A stretch of DNA of 64,000 bases from Tricholoma matsutake (GCA_026075535.2 AP026547.1:124001-188000); one strand, 5' to 3'. Shown: positions 19,330 to 31,205, counted from the stretch's first letter. The notes: generated from the sequence alone by a model not told the origin. Program-made: numbers and translations.

Positions 19330-22300
19330 CTTCTAAGTGGATAATGGACCTGGTTTCTGTGGGTAATGGGTGTGAAAATCTGCAAGGAGTTCTTGGGCGT
19401 AGTCAAGTTCCATAGCAGGCAACCAGGAGGTTTCTTTGTTGGTTCCCTGGTAGCCTTCCCATCAGACAAGGTAGAGAATCTTGCAGCGACATCAGTTGTC
19501 AACCTTGGAGTTGAGGACTTTGGCGATCTCATACTCGAGCTCATCATCAATAGTGATAGGAGGAGGTGGAGATTGTGTTCAATTCGGAATGGTGTTCAGG
19601 GAGTGTTTCTCTAGTTGAGAGACATGGAAGACAGGGTGGATGGCCCGCATGTGGTCTGGGAGCCGCAGGGTGACTGAGTAAGTACCCAGGCAGGCAATGA
19701 TTTCAAAAGGACTGTGGTTCTTTTCAGAGAGTTTCTTGGAGGGACGGGTGGTGCCAATATTTTCTGCAGTGATGTAGGCGAAATCACCAATGTTGAAGTT
19801 GGGTGCGGGTGCCCGATGTTAGTCTGCAGGACCTTGATAATGATCTTGAGCAGCTGCAAGCTGTTTCTGAAGTTCCTGATGAAGGTCATCTAAATTGACA
19901 ATGAACTCATGAGCACATTGTGAGGCTAAGTCGCATTCTGGAAGATGGAAATGTTCAGGTGATAGCCTTTGTTGGCAAAGAAAGGGGATACACCTGTAGA
20001 GGTGGCAGGTGCATTGTTGTAGGCAAATTCACCTAAGGGAAGGAGATTGGACCAGTTGTCCTGCTGGTAGTTACAGAAAATTTGGAGGTACTGCTCCAAG
20101 GTCTGGTTGAGCCATTCTGTCTGGCTGTCACCTTGTGGGTGATAACCAGAAGTGAAGTGGATCCGCATGTCAAGCACTTTTCCAAGGGAGCAGAAGAAAT
20201 GGGAGACAAACTTGGATCCCCAGTTGCAAGTGACGTGCAATGGGATGCCATGTTTGGAGAAGACATGGAGGATGATGATAAGTCCACTGTGCACTCTAAA
20301 CTCTGGGACCGTCTCCAGAGGCATCGACACATCAAAACGCATGCTCCCAATCCCTATGAACCCCGCGACACCGCTCCGAAACTATTTCGAATGACTTTGA
20401 ATGACTTTAAATGACTTTGAACAATCTCGAACAACTTCGAATGACTTTGAACGACTTTGAACGATATCACAGCACTTCAAATGCCTTCGGCCACTGTACA
20501 CCAATTGCACCGCCCTTTGGATACATGCAGCACACCTTGTAAGAGTTAGTGTGTCGCATATCGAGCACCACTGGACACAAGGAGATACAACGACAGGATT
20601 TTAGGATGTGATTGTGGTGCTTTGACACCTTGATGATATATTAGATCAATGGGGACAGGTACCAGTGATAAATCATGTCTCTAGATGTTTCCCTTCTTAT
20701 CATCTTTCATTTATTCTATAATTTGCAAAAATTCTCTATTGTTTTATATCTTGCCTCATGTATTCCTCATGTTTTATTTCCTTTTTTGTATCACTTCTCC
20801 CAAACATATATAGCCTTGTACTAGCTACTTAGAAGAGAAAAGAGATCGTCCTCTCACACCAATCGTCTGATTTAAGAGCTATTCTCTTGAGTCCAAGCAT
20901 CTTGACTTAGTCTTGAAATTCAGTGTTTTATGCTGAATTTCCTCGAACTCCTTGTGCTAGCTTCTCGAAACTATTGCATATTGTCTATCCTCTCTAGATA
21001 CCTTTCTACGTCCTCATAGTCTATCCTCAGTCACCATCAAAGGTGTCTTCATCTTTTATAAAGGCCTTTGAACTTCTTCCAACCTCATCGCACCTCTTTG
21101 AACCTCATTGCACCTCATTGCACCTCTTCGCACACCCTTTAGAGTTGTTTTCATACCCCTGGTTTACAGCAGTGATAGTTAGTACCACCTTGCAACCTTC
21201 CTCTAACTAGCGTTATACCATTCGAGCCCTTATTGTGGGTTTAGTTTGGGTTTCCTGGTCAAGTATCATCAATGAACAGGTTGGCTAGTTCTTGTGCTGT
21301 GATTTCATTGACAGTTGGGATGAAGATGCCTTGTTTGGTGAGTCAGTCAATGATGACCAGGATAGCAGTGTGACTGTCGGAGTCGGGTAGTTGTTCAATG
21401 AAATCCATGGAGATTGAGTTCCAAGGTCATTCTGGGACCGGAAGTTGCTGTAGGAACCTGTAGGGCTTGTGTCGAGGCAATTTGGATCGTTTGCAAGTGG
21501 TACAGGATTTGCAGAATTCCTGCACAAAGGTGCAGAGGTTTGGCCAGACATATTCCCAGCGAGAGAGGTGCAGATGTCACTGTGGAGTTTTTCAACATCC
21601 ATGATTACTGCTTGTCAAAGGATAGGTGTGGTGAGATAGGTGGCATGGAGGGAGGAGGTGAGTTGTTCCTGTGTGAATACAGGTCAGAAGTTGGTCGGGT
21701 TTATGGAGGTGAAGTTGCTATTTCCCCCTTTTCAGTAGATGTCCCAACATCTTGTGAGCGCGTCTGGCTTGGCCCCCAATTTTCCGGGGCAGAAGCAGAT
21801 GACAAGATTGAATTGGGAAAGGTATTCAGACCAATGGGCCTGGCAGCGGGTGAGCAACTTAGTAGTGCTGAAGTACTCAAATTTTTGTGGTCAGTGACCA
21901 CATCAACTGGGTTTGTGGAACCCTCAAAATACTGCTGCCTTTGTTTGAAGGCTTCAAAAATGGCTAAGAGTTCCTTATCATGGGTGTCATAATTTATTTC
22001 AGTGGGATTAAAGGAGCCAGAATGGAAAGCGACTGGATGGATTTCTCCATCCACAGTGTAAACCAAAAGGATAGCCACTAGGGCATAGTCAGAAGCATCA
22101 GTTTTGAGTACCATCTGTGAGTCAGGTACCCATTGAGTTAAGATGGGTGGGTGAGTGAATTCTTGTTTGAGCCTTTCAAAGGTGTTGTGGCACTTCTTGT
22201 TGAAGTCCCAGGGTGCAGATTTCCATGTCAAGTGGGTGAGTGGGATGACAATGTTTGAATAGCTGTTAATGAAATGGCAATAAAAGTTGCAAAAGCCTAA

Positions 22301-23034
22301 GAAGGATTGGATATGCTTAACTTTCCTAGGCTCGGGCCAGTCGAGCATGGTTTGACTTTATCTTTGGACATATGCAGCCCATCCAGTGAAAGGATGAAAC
22401 CTAAATATTCAACGGTGTCTTTGTGGAACTCACATTTCTGTGGTGAAGCATAAAGTCCATTCTTCTGGAGTCTCCAAACAACTTTTTTGATGTGAGCTCC
22501 ATGCTGTGATTTGTCATTGGAGTAGATTAGGATGTTGTCAAGGTAGATGATCACACAAACATCCAGTATGTCACTGAAAATGTTGTTCATAAACTGCTGG
22601 AAGGCTGTGGGTGCATTAGTGAGGCTGAATGGGACCACCAACCACTCGAAGGAACTGTAGTGGGTGTGGAAAGTAGTTTTCCATTTGTCACCATCCGCAA
22701 TGCAGACTAGGTGGTAAGTGTGCTGCAAGTCTATCTTGGTGAACAAGCGGGTTTTTTGGGGAGAGTTGAGGAGGTTGGAAATGAGAGGAAGTGGGTAGCA
22801 GTCTTTCTTTGTGAGACGGTTGAGTCCTCGGTAGTCAACACAAAGTCATAGGCTGCTGGCTTTCTTCTGGATAAAGAGAATAGGAGCACCGTGCGGGAAT
22901 TTAGAGGGGCAAATGAAACCTGAGCAGATGTTTTCATCAATGAAGACTTGTAAGGCTTCTAATTCAGAGGGAGAGAGGGAATACATGCGACCTGGAGGAG
23001 GGGGAGCATTATCCTCCATATCTATCTTGAACAA
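19330..23034 (-). pseudogene. Gypsy B copy 1 pol: RT, RNase H, integrase, chromodomain
   Basis: Minus-strand order: RT N-terminus (23034-22731, LSPSELEALQVFIDENI), RT core (22746-22297, FTKIDLQHTYHLV; the catalytic box reads YLDN, not YLDD), RT thumb and RNase H (22348-21701, LGFCNFYCHFINSYS, TDHKNLS), integrase zinc region (21602-21285), integrase core (20342-19926, VTCNWGSKFVSHFF, GYHPQGDSQTEWLNQTLEQYL) and a chromodomain near 19560-19340 with an in-frame TGA in YLV-stop-WEGYQG. A TGA also precedes the SISMDFI start of the integrase core. Frameshifts occur near 22740 and 22320. The loss of the second catalytic Asp and the many breaks make it inactive. Confidence 0.9.
20276..21271 (-). repeat. 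Solo LTR, family L2, inside integrase
   Basis: A 996-bp insertion, TGATGATACTTGACC on the minus strand to GGACTTATCA, flanked by ATGA on both sides (20272-20275 and 21272-21275). Comparison with gypsy B copy 2 (36830-36845) shows the empty site. Inside are TTTGAATGACTTTGAA runs and a TATATAGCC promoter-like stretch. Confidence 0.85.
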
Positions 23035-25019
23035 GCAAGTACTGGGCTAGAAACAATCAAAGTACTAATGCTAGTTAAAAAGAAGCTTCATTCTGCACAT
23101 GCTCAGTCCACAGCTGCACTGCATTGTTGACTATAGTACTGCAGGGCATTATATTCAATTTTGTGCATGATTTTATTTCTGTCAGCCATAATATGGCCAT
23201 ATTAGTACCTGTACCATACTGTTGGAGGTTATGGAAATTAGATATATGGACAGTATACAGTCAACCATATCCATCAACATACTGTGCATTGTACTGCTGT
23301 GGCCATAATATGGATGGTGCACAGCCCTAGTGCATTGTGAGAAAATCTTACCAGTGGTGTGACCTGTGTTACACCCTATTAGTGGGTATGTTCAGGGTTG
23401 GGGTTGTTGTTGGGCTTGGCTTAGTTCATATGTATATCAGTCAAATAAAATACAAAAGAAAAAATAATGAGCTTGTTGTTGGCATTGTTGTTGTGTTTGC
23501 TGATTGCATTGAAACTCAACTGCTAATTTAAACTCTGACACATGCAGTGAAAAATGGTACATGTGTAGATCACATTCCACAGAAAAAATTAGATATGCTT
23601 TATGTGAGGAAAAGTGTTCCAATTGATGAAAATGAAAAAGTCTTGGGAGTGGAATTTTTTAAATGCTCTCATTCTTCTAATATGGCAGTCTTGACCACAA
23701 GATCTCAACATTGAGAAATTTAAAAACAATTCTGCTCCCAAGAAATTGATTAGAAGTCTATGGAATGGTGTCCAGCTTTATTTCAGGAGAGGTGGTTGTG
23801 TGGAAGCCAATTTACATGATACAGTCATCCATGGTATATATCCATCCTAAAAAGGAAATAAATTGGATCAACCCTTAGCTTAAATGAGTAGGACAAATTT
23901 TTACCTTTATCTCTGTAGTGCTCACATGCTGGGGATGCCTAGATGCTCCCTGCAGCAGCAGACACACATATACAATGTATGTGAGTGCCTCACCTATGTA
24001 ATGGGGAGCTTGCCTTATCCTAGTCTTTCTCCAGATCATCCATCCCATGCATATCTAGAGTGAATCCCAATGCCTCTTGCCTTGTATTATCCTCTCTCAA
24101 CATTTTCATTGACTCTGTTTCTTCAACACACTGTAGGTGTTGGATTCCAAAGAGGACATGTTCACAAGAAAGTTAATTCCCAGATTTATCTTCCCATTGA
24201 GCAACACTTGTTCAATTGGGCTATGTCTAAAGCCTGGCATGAGCAAGCCTGGCATGAGCAAGTCCTTGATTTCAAAGTAACAAATTAAAGACTAATAATC
24301 AGGTGGAACAGGACCATACATGCTGACTGTAGTATCTATATTGTGTAGGTTCTTATTCCATAGTACTATATGTGCATATTGCAAGTCCATATCACAATAC
24401 ACAGTTACATTCAGCATACTATCATAAGCATCAGCAGACTACTGATACCTCATTTTAGCTTATCTGTAAGGGCAACCTTATGATCAGAGCCTGAGCTCAA
24501 TACTTGAGGAAAACCAAAGTGTTAGATATGTAAACTAATGGAACAAAGAAATATCTACACACCAAAGAGAAAAGTCTAAGGTGTTTCCCTGCAGAGGGTG
24601 CTCTCTATTTACCTGAGACCATGTGATGAAGTAAAATAGTTTGGTCTCCATGTGGAAGTGGGACTAAGGAAGCGAACGCCACCAGGGGCACATCAGTATG
24701 TCATTCCACTTCATCCTAATGTGTTCAAAAGTTATCCCATGACTTCTGTGGCATCATAAAAGTACAGGTGTGGTTGTAGGTGAGGGTGGAGTGGTTCAAA
24801 GTTGTTCAAGGTAGTTCAAAGTGTGTTCAAACTTGATGTTTGTGAACTTTGTGGTGTTTGTAGGGGTTTGTGAGTGCTCATTGAGGGTTCCCCTTGCATC
24901 ACACCCCACCCTTAAGCTGCAGCATCCCAATGCAAAAAACTCTGTGGTGACCAGACCTGTCATTGCAGTCAAAAACCCATGCAACCAAAAAGCAGGGCAT
25001 TGATACATTTAGGGGCAGT
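23035..25019. other. No gene seen
   Basis: No coding region I can support. The stretch 23140-23330 has several CCATAATATGG palindromes and TACTGTGCATTGTACTG words, suggesting a decayed small repeat. At 24780-24880 a GTTCAAAGTTGTTCAAGGTAG short repeat resembles the low-complexity parts of family L2 LTRs. A plus-strand frame at 24070-24288 has a duplicated AWHEQ but no known motif. Confidence 0.5.
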
Positions 25020-26709
25020 TGGGTGGGCTCTGTAGCAGTCCTTTATTAGCTCAGGAGCATCCAAGTCACCTTCCAAAATCCATGAATTTTCTTTGTGACC
25101 ACCTAACCAGGTACTGCAGTGTCCTGCCCCTCATCTGACTATCTATCACCTCTTCAATCTCATACCTCTGCTCTCCTCCTATGATATCTGGTGGTGATGG
25201 TGGACACAGTCATCGACCTATGGTTAGATCCAGTGGGGCTGGCATGAGTTTGATGATGTGGAAGACTGGGTGGAGTTGTGACATGAATGGTGGTAGTTTC
25301 AGACGGTATGCATGTGAACCTACAGGGCAAACAATTGGGTATGGGCCAAGATATCAATGTGCAAACTTTTTCAAGGGCCTGGTCATGCTAATTGAGAAAG
25401 ACTTTGTCACCCACCTTGAACTTTGGTGCTGGGGTTTGCTGTTGATTATAGTACCTTGCCATGTCATTCTTTGACTTCAAAAGGGCTGCCTGTGCTTCAT
25501 CTAGTGTGGACTTCATTCTATCCATGAATTCATTGACAGCTTCAAGCTTTGATGGACATTGATCAGGTTCAAAACCAATCCAGGGGTGTCTACCAGTATC
25601 GACCAGTATCGATAAAGAATGGGGAGTGCTGCATAGACAAGTGGATGTGGTTGTTGTATGCAAATTTGCCCAGGGGTAGGAGCATGTCCCAATCATTCTG
25701 TCATTTGCCTACAAAAATTTGAATGTACTGTTTGAGCTCTTGGTTAATGTGTTCAGTTTTACCATCTGACTGTGGGTGATATGCAGTTGAGGCTGAGATG
25801 GTGATTCCAAGTAGATGATACAATTTGCGCATGAATTTGGAAACAAATTGGGGTCCTTGATCTGACAGCATTGATTGGGGGAGGCCATGCAGCTTCCAGA
25901 TGTTTTGGAGGTAGAGTTGAGCTGAGCCCAGTGTGGTGCCAGTGGTGTGAGTGGGTATGAAATGGCTTTGTTTACCACTGAGTCCACCATGACCATTGCA
26001 GCATCAAATCCATGTGAATCAGGAAGTTCGACAATGAAATCAACACTTATGACATCCCATTGAGCTTCAGGCACTGGAAGAGGATGCAGTTCACCAAATG
26101 GTTTACATTTTTGTGCCTTCACTCAAAGACACATATTGTATGCCTTGCAGTACTGTCCAATGTAATGAGACATGTTCAGCTGCCAGTAGTTCCTTGAAAC
26201 ATGTTCAAGGGTCTTCCAATGTCCAGTGTGTCCCCCAATCTTTGAGTCATTGTGTTGTTCAGTGATTCTGCATCATAAGTCAGGGATCATCAGAACATCA
26301 AATTGGTCACAAAACCTTCATAGTCCATCCTCCTTTGCCCACTCAGAACTTTGCAGTGTCTTGCCCTTCAACCTCTCCAAATCCTTCATTGCTAACATCA
26401 CTGCATCTTCACTCCTTCCACCCTGAACTCCTCTTTAAATTTTGCAAAGTAAATTTCTCTCTGCTCCTTCAATGGTGATTCCTGTAAGTGCCCAGATGGT
26501 GAAGAACTCAGGTCAAAGTAGTGTGGTACTGTGGTTATCATTGGCACCACGGCTGTGATCTGCATGACACAAAAGAGTATCTGGCTTACCCATGCTCTTT
26601 CCTGGACAATGGTACATGACAAAATTGAATCTAGACAGGTAAAGTGACCAACAAGCCTGTCTGCAATTTAGTTTCTCCATGGTCATGAAGTACTCAAGGT
26701 CCTTGTGGT
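25020..26709 (-). pseudogene. Gypsy D: RNase H tail, integrase and chromodomain
   Basis: Minus-strand chromovirus remnant. It starts at the T1-d insertion within the RNase H motif DHKDLEYF (about 26690-26709). RNase H tail pieces lie at 26398-26622. The integrase core is at 26122-25709 ([26 protein letters not shown]), with its C-terminal region at 25696-25388 (GRHPWIGFEPDQC, FKVGDKVFLN). A chromodomain, YEIEEVIDSQMRGRTLQYLVRW, at about 25155-25090 shifts frame before the usual ENSW motif. RT is missing here; similar RT and gag pieces are at 44930-46550. Confidence 0.85.
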
Positions 26710-27200
26710 CAGTACTTTACAGTCCCCCACCTGTCCTAGTGGACTCTGACCGGACTGACTGGAGTCCGACTGGAGTCCAGTTGAACTGCATTAAGTCAAG
26801 TAGAGTTCAGTCCTCCACTGGAGTCCAACCAGAGTCCAACTGGAGTCCAACTGGATGAACATGTTCAATGCTACTTAAGCAATTATCCTGTTATGACTCC
26901 AGTCCACTCGGACTCCAGTCAGGTTGGACTGGGACTCAGAAATTATCACTCAAGCTTGCGTCTGAAAATATAAAATACCTGTATTTCCAAGACTTGAACC
27001 CTCAACCTCTGCTCTCCAGCTTAAATAAGCAGATTTCAAAGTGCTCTAACCACCTGAGCCATGTGCCTGACATATTTTTACCATATTAGGGTCATGAGAT
27101 ACAATTCACAAAGTTTATATTTGCTCTACATAGTCCAATCAGACTCCAACTGGACTCCAAGTGGAATTCAACTGGACTTCAAGTGGAATTCAATCACAAG
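26710..27200 (+). mobile_element. T1-d: left end of a T1 element
   Basis: Starts CAGTACTTTACAGTCCCCCA like T1-b, followed by GGAGTCCGACTGG repeats, a tRNA-like module and further AGTCCAACTGGACTCC repeats to about 27190. No right TIR or duplication is visible, and the hairpin/intron cargo is absent. Either a deleted copy or one rearranged with T1-e, which begins 70 bp further on after a (CATCAC)n run. Confidence 0.65.
26978..27067 (-). other. tRNA-like Pol III module (T1-d)
   Basis: Minus strand: A box TGGCTCAGGTGGTTAGAGC, a good match to consensus; B box GAGGGTTCAAGTC. The middle is too long for a simple anticodon arm, as if it held an intron. It points left, toward 26710. Confidence 0.75.
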
Positions 27201-27540
27201 ACCATAATATTACTATCAACAACTACCTACATGTCATCACCATCACCATCACCATCACTATCAACATTATTGAGGTCTTTACACTCCCCCACCTTTCCTG
27301 GTGGACTCTGACTGGAGTCCGACCGGAGTCCACTGGGACTGGTCACCAGCCAACTGCCTGCAAAGTTGCCAGTCCAGTCCCAGTCCAGTCCAACTGGACT
27401 CCAAGTGGAATCCACTCAAACACTGGATTCCACTTGGACTGGTCCAGTGGAGTCTGGTGGAGTCCAGTTGGAGTCCAGTTGGATTCCAGTCAGAGTCCAG
27501 TCAGAGTCCAGTCGGATTCTGCTGAAAAAGTGTGTAAGAA

Positions 27541-27615
27541 AAGGGATCTAACCCAGTTCCCTGTGGTTCACTTATATAATCATAGTACACAACATAACCA
27601 TTAGACAACAGTACC
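27541..27615 (-). other. tRNA-like Pol III module, type B (T1-e left end)
   Basis: Minus strand: A box TTGTCTAATGGTTATG; B box GGGTTAGATCCC, followed by TTTTC. It points left, to 27272. Confidence 0.72.
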
Positions 27616-27859
27616 TTGTGTAAGTAATCATCTACTTGCTTTAGGTACCATGGTGCGGCTGTGTATGACAAAGCATATAGCCGCATCATCAAATGTGCCA
27701 GCTCATCACTCACCACCACCACCACCACCAAACCATCGATGCCACCTCCCTCCCTCCGCTCTGCTCTACCACCACCACCACTGCATGGACACCCACTGCC
27801 ACTGCTCCCATGCCCAATCTGCCATCACCACCACCCACAAACAAGCCTACTGGATGGAA

Positions 27860-28085
27860 CGCGGGCCCAAACGACGTGATCTGCATTGTTTGGGCCCTAC
27901 ATAAGTTTTTTTCAATTGCTTTTTGTTTTTATCAACTAAATAACTTGTTTCTTTAGTTTTCTAGGTTATAATCTACTGGTAACAATGCTGCCACCCGCAA
28001 ACAAGCCGACCCAGGCCCAAACGATGCAAATCACATTGTTTGGGCCTTACATAAATTTTTTTCATTTCCTTTTTGTTTTTATAAC
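27860..28085 (+). repeat. Palindrome-plus-intron units of T1-e
   Basis: Two units: a GGGCCCAAACGACG...GTTTGGGCCC palindrome, then a T-rich intron-like stretch with AACTAAATAACT and TTTTCTAG before GTTATAATCTACTGGTAA. Donors read ATAAGT or ATAAAT rather than GTAAGT, so both have probably lost splicing. Confidence 0.6.
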
Positions 28086-28109
28086 ACTGACCCCCAAAAT
28101 GGACCACAC

Positions 28110-28250
28110 ACCCACCCCACACCTATGAGCCTCTGCTCGTAGGGTGGATTGTGAGTGTGTGCAGTCAACAACAATGACCCCAACAACAACAACACCTACC
28201 AATGCCCCCACAGCACCCATCCCCACACCTACGAGCAACTGCTCATAGGG
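28110..28250 (+). repeat. GAGC palindromes of T1-e
   Basis: Two copies near 28126 (ATGAGCCTCTGCTCGTAGGG) and 28230 (ACGAGCAACTGCTCATAGGG), both followed by GTGG. Confidence 0.75.
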
Positions 28251-28339
28251 TGGGTGATGGGTGCAGCTTGCTATGGTGACAGATGCATGTGAGGAGGGGT
28301 GGGCAACAACGCCCACCCGATACTGCATTGCCCAACCCC

Positions 28340-28585
28340 CCCTCCCCTGCATTTTGCATGGGGAGGGGTCTTTATTATTTTTAATTTATCTCTGTCCCCC
28401 CCTCACACTGAATGCGAGGGGTATATATATTGTAGTACTTATGAATCCCCCCTCATGCTGAATGCAAGGGGTTTAGTTTTTTATGTACATAGTAGTAATC
28501 CCCCCCCTCTCGCAAGATGCAAGAGGGGTTTTTTTTTGTTTATTATTATATTATACCCACTCCCTCGTGTCCTACATGAGGGATG
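28340..28585 (+). repeat. Four CCCTC/GAGGG hairpins of T1-e
   Basis: Hairpins near 28345, 28398, 28448 and 28505 plus CCCTCGTGTCCTACATGAGGG at 28562, each followed by a T-rich linker. They are the reverse complement of the series in T1-b. Confidence 0.78.
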
Positions 28586-28686
28586 TGGTTAATTAAAAAA
28601 ATTTTGATCTTAATTGCTTGAAAAATGCCTGCTCGAAGAATATGAAAAGTTGAGTCATAAATAAACCTTATATTAATTTCTAATAA

Positions 28687-28775
28687 GTCTCCTGTGGCTC
28701 AAGTGGTTGAGCACACTTGTCTGGTTTGTCATGTGATTGCTTATTGTGAGGTCTTGAGTTCAATTCCTGCACTCT
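28687..28775 (+). other. tRNA-like Pol III module, type A (T1-e right end)
   Basis: A box TGTGGCTCAAGTGGTTGAGC, TTTGTCATGTGATTG, and B box TTGAGTTCAATTCC, then TTTATTTT. It points right. Confidence 0.75.
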
Positions 28776-29062
28776 ACAAATTTATTTTGTGGGTACTTTA
28801 TGAAATTCACCAAGTCCAAAGTCCTTTGAGCTCAGTATGTAATTGAGTTATCATTTGGTTGAAATGGACTCCACTCAGACTCCACTCAGACTCCACTTGG
28901 ACTCCACTTGGACTCCAGTGGGGGATTGAACTCTACATGACTTAGTGTAGTTCAATTGGCCTGTGCTCATATCTCACACCATTGCACAACTTACAGAATT
29001 TTTCTGTGAGCTTATATAGTCCCAGCCACTATTGGCTTGTTTCCCGGTCCCTGCTAGGCCAT

Positions 29063-29733
29063 TCAATGTGGCTCTGGGCTCCAACAAACACTACCGCGAT
29101 GCATGTGATAGGTTGGTTGAATGGGATGGTCATCATCTGGATTGTTATACCACATGATCTTCAATGCATCAATCAGTTGGCCATTGGGTCCTAGAGCAGG
29201 CTGATATGCCATACTGAAGTGACAGTTCTGAGGTTCAAGTTGTTTCCACAAGCATTTTATCTTGTCTTGACCTCACAATAAAAATTTTCCTCAGAGACTC
29301 TGTGAGCCCTTGTGTATCTCCTAGTGTAACCACAAAAATACTGAAATTACGCCAAATTATGGTTTCAATGTAAAATGAATATATCTGAAATGGCTTCTAT
29401 TTTCTGACATCTCACCCTATTATTCCACCTGATTAAGAATAAAAACATGGGAGAGGGGTTGGCTGGCCAATCCTCTGAATATATTCTTATTTTTTGTCAA
29501 TTGTTTGTCAATTGTTCATGACCTATTTTTCCCACAATATTAAGTTTTGGACATATGCTGAAAACCATGATCCAGATCTTCTTTCCCTCAATGTGCTGCA
29601 TGAGCTGACCTGTGAGCCAGAAGTCTGTGTGGATGTATGTAATAGAACATGGAAGGGAAAGGGCTGTCCTCCATTGATCTGTGACCGCGTTGTTCCCAAT
29701 CCAGGCAGGCATTGTCAACCCACTCTTCCCCAT
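29063..29733 (-). pseudogene. JmjC-like / 2-oxoglutarate oxygenase fragment
   Basis: A minus-strand frame at 29733-29497 holds ITYIHTDFWLTGQLMQHIEG and then KKIWIM, which fits the HxD iron-binding motif and the following strand of JmjC-type oxygenases, including the common GKKLW string. A second frame at 29251-29063 (GQLIDALKIMWYNNPDDDHP) could be a downstream exon. The start and the distal histidine are not seen. The identification rests on one motif region and is moderate. In fungi such genes occur in repeat-rich, expanded families. Confidence 0.42.
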
Positions 29734-29976
29734 ACCTTTTTGGTTGCTGGTATAGAAAGAGGCACCCTCACTTTCATGTCATCCATGCTTCCCATCTCCC
29801 TCATCATTCCAGTGATAAGAGACATACCAGAAAAGGATTGATCCTAGGCAATAGCATGGGTATGGGTAACCCACACGGGTCACAGGTACGGGTATTGGCG
29901 GGTATGGGTACGGGTCACCCATCGTGTACCCATGACCCGCCTAGTACCCGTTGCTTACAGGTCTCTTTACACATTT

Positions 29977-29996
29977 CGGCACTCATATGAGTGCCG
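29977..29996. repeat. Perfect 20-bp palindrome next to a T1-like tip
   Basis: CGGCACTCATATGAGTGCCG, preceded by GGTCTCTTTACAC, which resembles the T1 terminal sequence GGTCTTTACAC. Confidence 0.8.
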
Positions 29997-30324
29997 ACAA
30001 TCTTTTATATACTTAAATACTATGTAATTAACTTAATATACATATTACTTAGGGGGAAGCGATGCCCCAGAAGAGAGGGGAGCTGGTGGAAGCAGGGTGT
30101 TATATATGAAATAATGTTTGTTACTGTTTGGTTCCAGTAAACGAATGTGAACACAACATGCCATTTACTAGATCACATTGTTATTTATTACTATTTGGTT
30201 CCAGTAAATGGCCAGAGCTGTTGGCGACGCCGCCTCTCCCTCATCCACCTACCACCACCCACCCCTTCAACTCCATTGCCACCACTCCCTCGCCCTTCAA
30301 TACACCAAACACAGCCATGGCCAA

Positions 30325-30440
30325 CAGACAGACAATGGGCCCAAACGCTGATGTATGGCATTTGGGCCCCATGTAAGTTTTTCTTTTCTTTTTTCTTCTT
30401 TTTACTAACTATTTTAATTTCATTTTTAGATTATAATTAT
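30325..30440 (+). repeat. Palindrome-plus-intron unit of T2
   Basis: GGGCCCAAACGC...GCATTTGGGCCCCAT is followed by an intron-like stretch with intact GTAAGT donor (30372), TACTAACTA branch site and TTTTTAG acceptor (about 30430), 59 nt. This is one of the best-preserved donors in the window. Confidence 0.7.
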
Positions 30441-30479
30441 CTTGTAACAATGGGCCCAACCCTGCTATCCTGCCCTATA

Positions 30480-31205
30480 CTGCCGCTGCGAGCCCCTGCT
30501 CGCAGGGTGGATCATGATGAACCAGGGGGGTAGGATGACGACGATAACGACAGGGCAACAATGACAGGGCACTGATGACAGGACAACAACAACAACAACA
30601 ACAACAACAGGACAATGGTGACCAGGACGATGACCAGGACCAGATGACGATGCTGCGGAACAAGGAGGGAATGACAGCACCAACCCAGCACCTGCCCCCG
30701 CCATGGCAAGCAACTGCTCATATGGGGGATTGCAGGTGCTAATGACGGTGACAATAACGACCATGACTGGATGATGACACCATGGGATGACAAGGAGGGG
30801 GACAAGGGGACGAGGAGAAGGAGGGGATGAGGGCAAGCATGACAGGCATGGGAATGATGGCAAAGGGGGAACAATGGTGAGGGGGGAATGATGGTGAGGG
30901 GGGAATGACAGCGAGGGGGGAACGATGGTGAGGGGGGAATGATAGCGAGGGGGGAACAGCGAGAGGGGGAACAGCAGTGAGAACAACAGCAAGGGGGGGG
31001 GAACGATGATGATGAACGATGGGGAATGACCCAGCACCCATGCCCAGCCCTGCGAGCCACTGCTTGTGGGGTGGATCATGGGTGCTAGCAGCCAACAACG
31101 AAGGGCAATGGAATGGGACAGGATGACGGGGATGACAATGGGGACGACAATGGCCCCAAACTCACAACCACCCCCTCTTGCTCACAAATGCGAGGTGGGG
31201 GTGGT
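30480..31205 (+). repeat. GAGC palindromes, G-rich runs and hairpin of T2
   Basis: Palindromes near 30487 (GCGAGCCCCTGCTCGCAGGG), 30707 and 31050. Between them are (ACA)n at 30588-30610 and a run of GGGGGGAACGATGGTGAG units at 30860-30960. A CCCCTC...GAGGTGGGGG hairpin lies at about 31170-31203. Long open frames on the minus strand here are products of these simple repeats. Confidence 0.75.

Larger units (their letters stand above)
17548..23034 (-). mobile_element. Gypsy B copy 1: chromovirus with antisense zinc-cluster gene, 5' truncated
   Basis: The element lies on the minus strand. Its 3' LTR is at 17548-18243, an antisense gene on the plus strand at 18376-19245, and pol runs down from 23034 to about 19330. 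Gag, protease and the 5' LTR are missing: homology with copy 2 stops abruptly at 23034, within the N-terminal part of RT. A family L2 solo LTR interrupts integrase. Its LTR side abuts the 3' end of Crinkler gene 2. Confidence 0.85.
27272..28930 (-). mobile_element. T1-e: TIR element, right tip decayed
   Basis: The left end GAGGTCTTTACACTCCCCCA is followed by the same parts as T1-b in inverse order: GGACTCC repeats, type B module, (CCA)n and GAGCTGGCA block, palindrome-plus-intron units, GAGC palindromes, four CCCTC hairpins, type A module, and GGACTCC repeats. The right tip ends at GTGGGGGAT and loses the TTTACA motif, and no duplication can be assigned. The interior is very close to T1-b, so the two are recent relatives in opposite orientation. 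Confidence 0.82.

Noticed and set aside
30465..31098. Overlapping 119-204-codon minus-strand frames rich in Pro, Ser and Val
   Set aside because: They read through (ACA)n and GGGGGGAACGATGG simple repeats of T2 in several frames at once; no frame is conserved in other copies.
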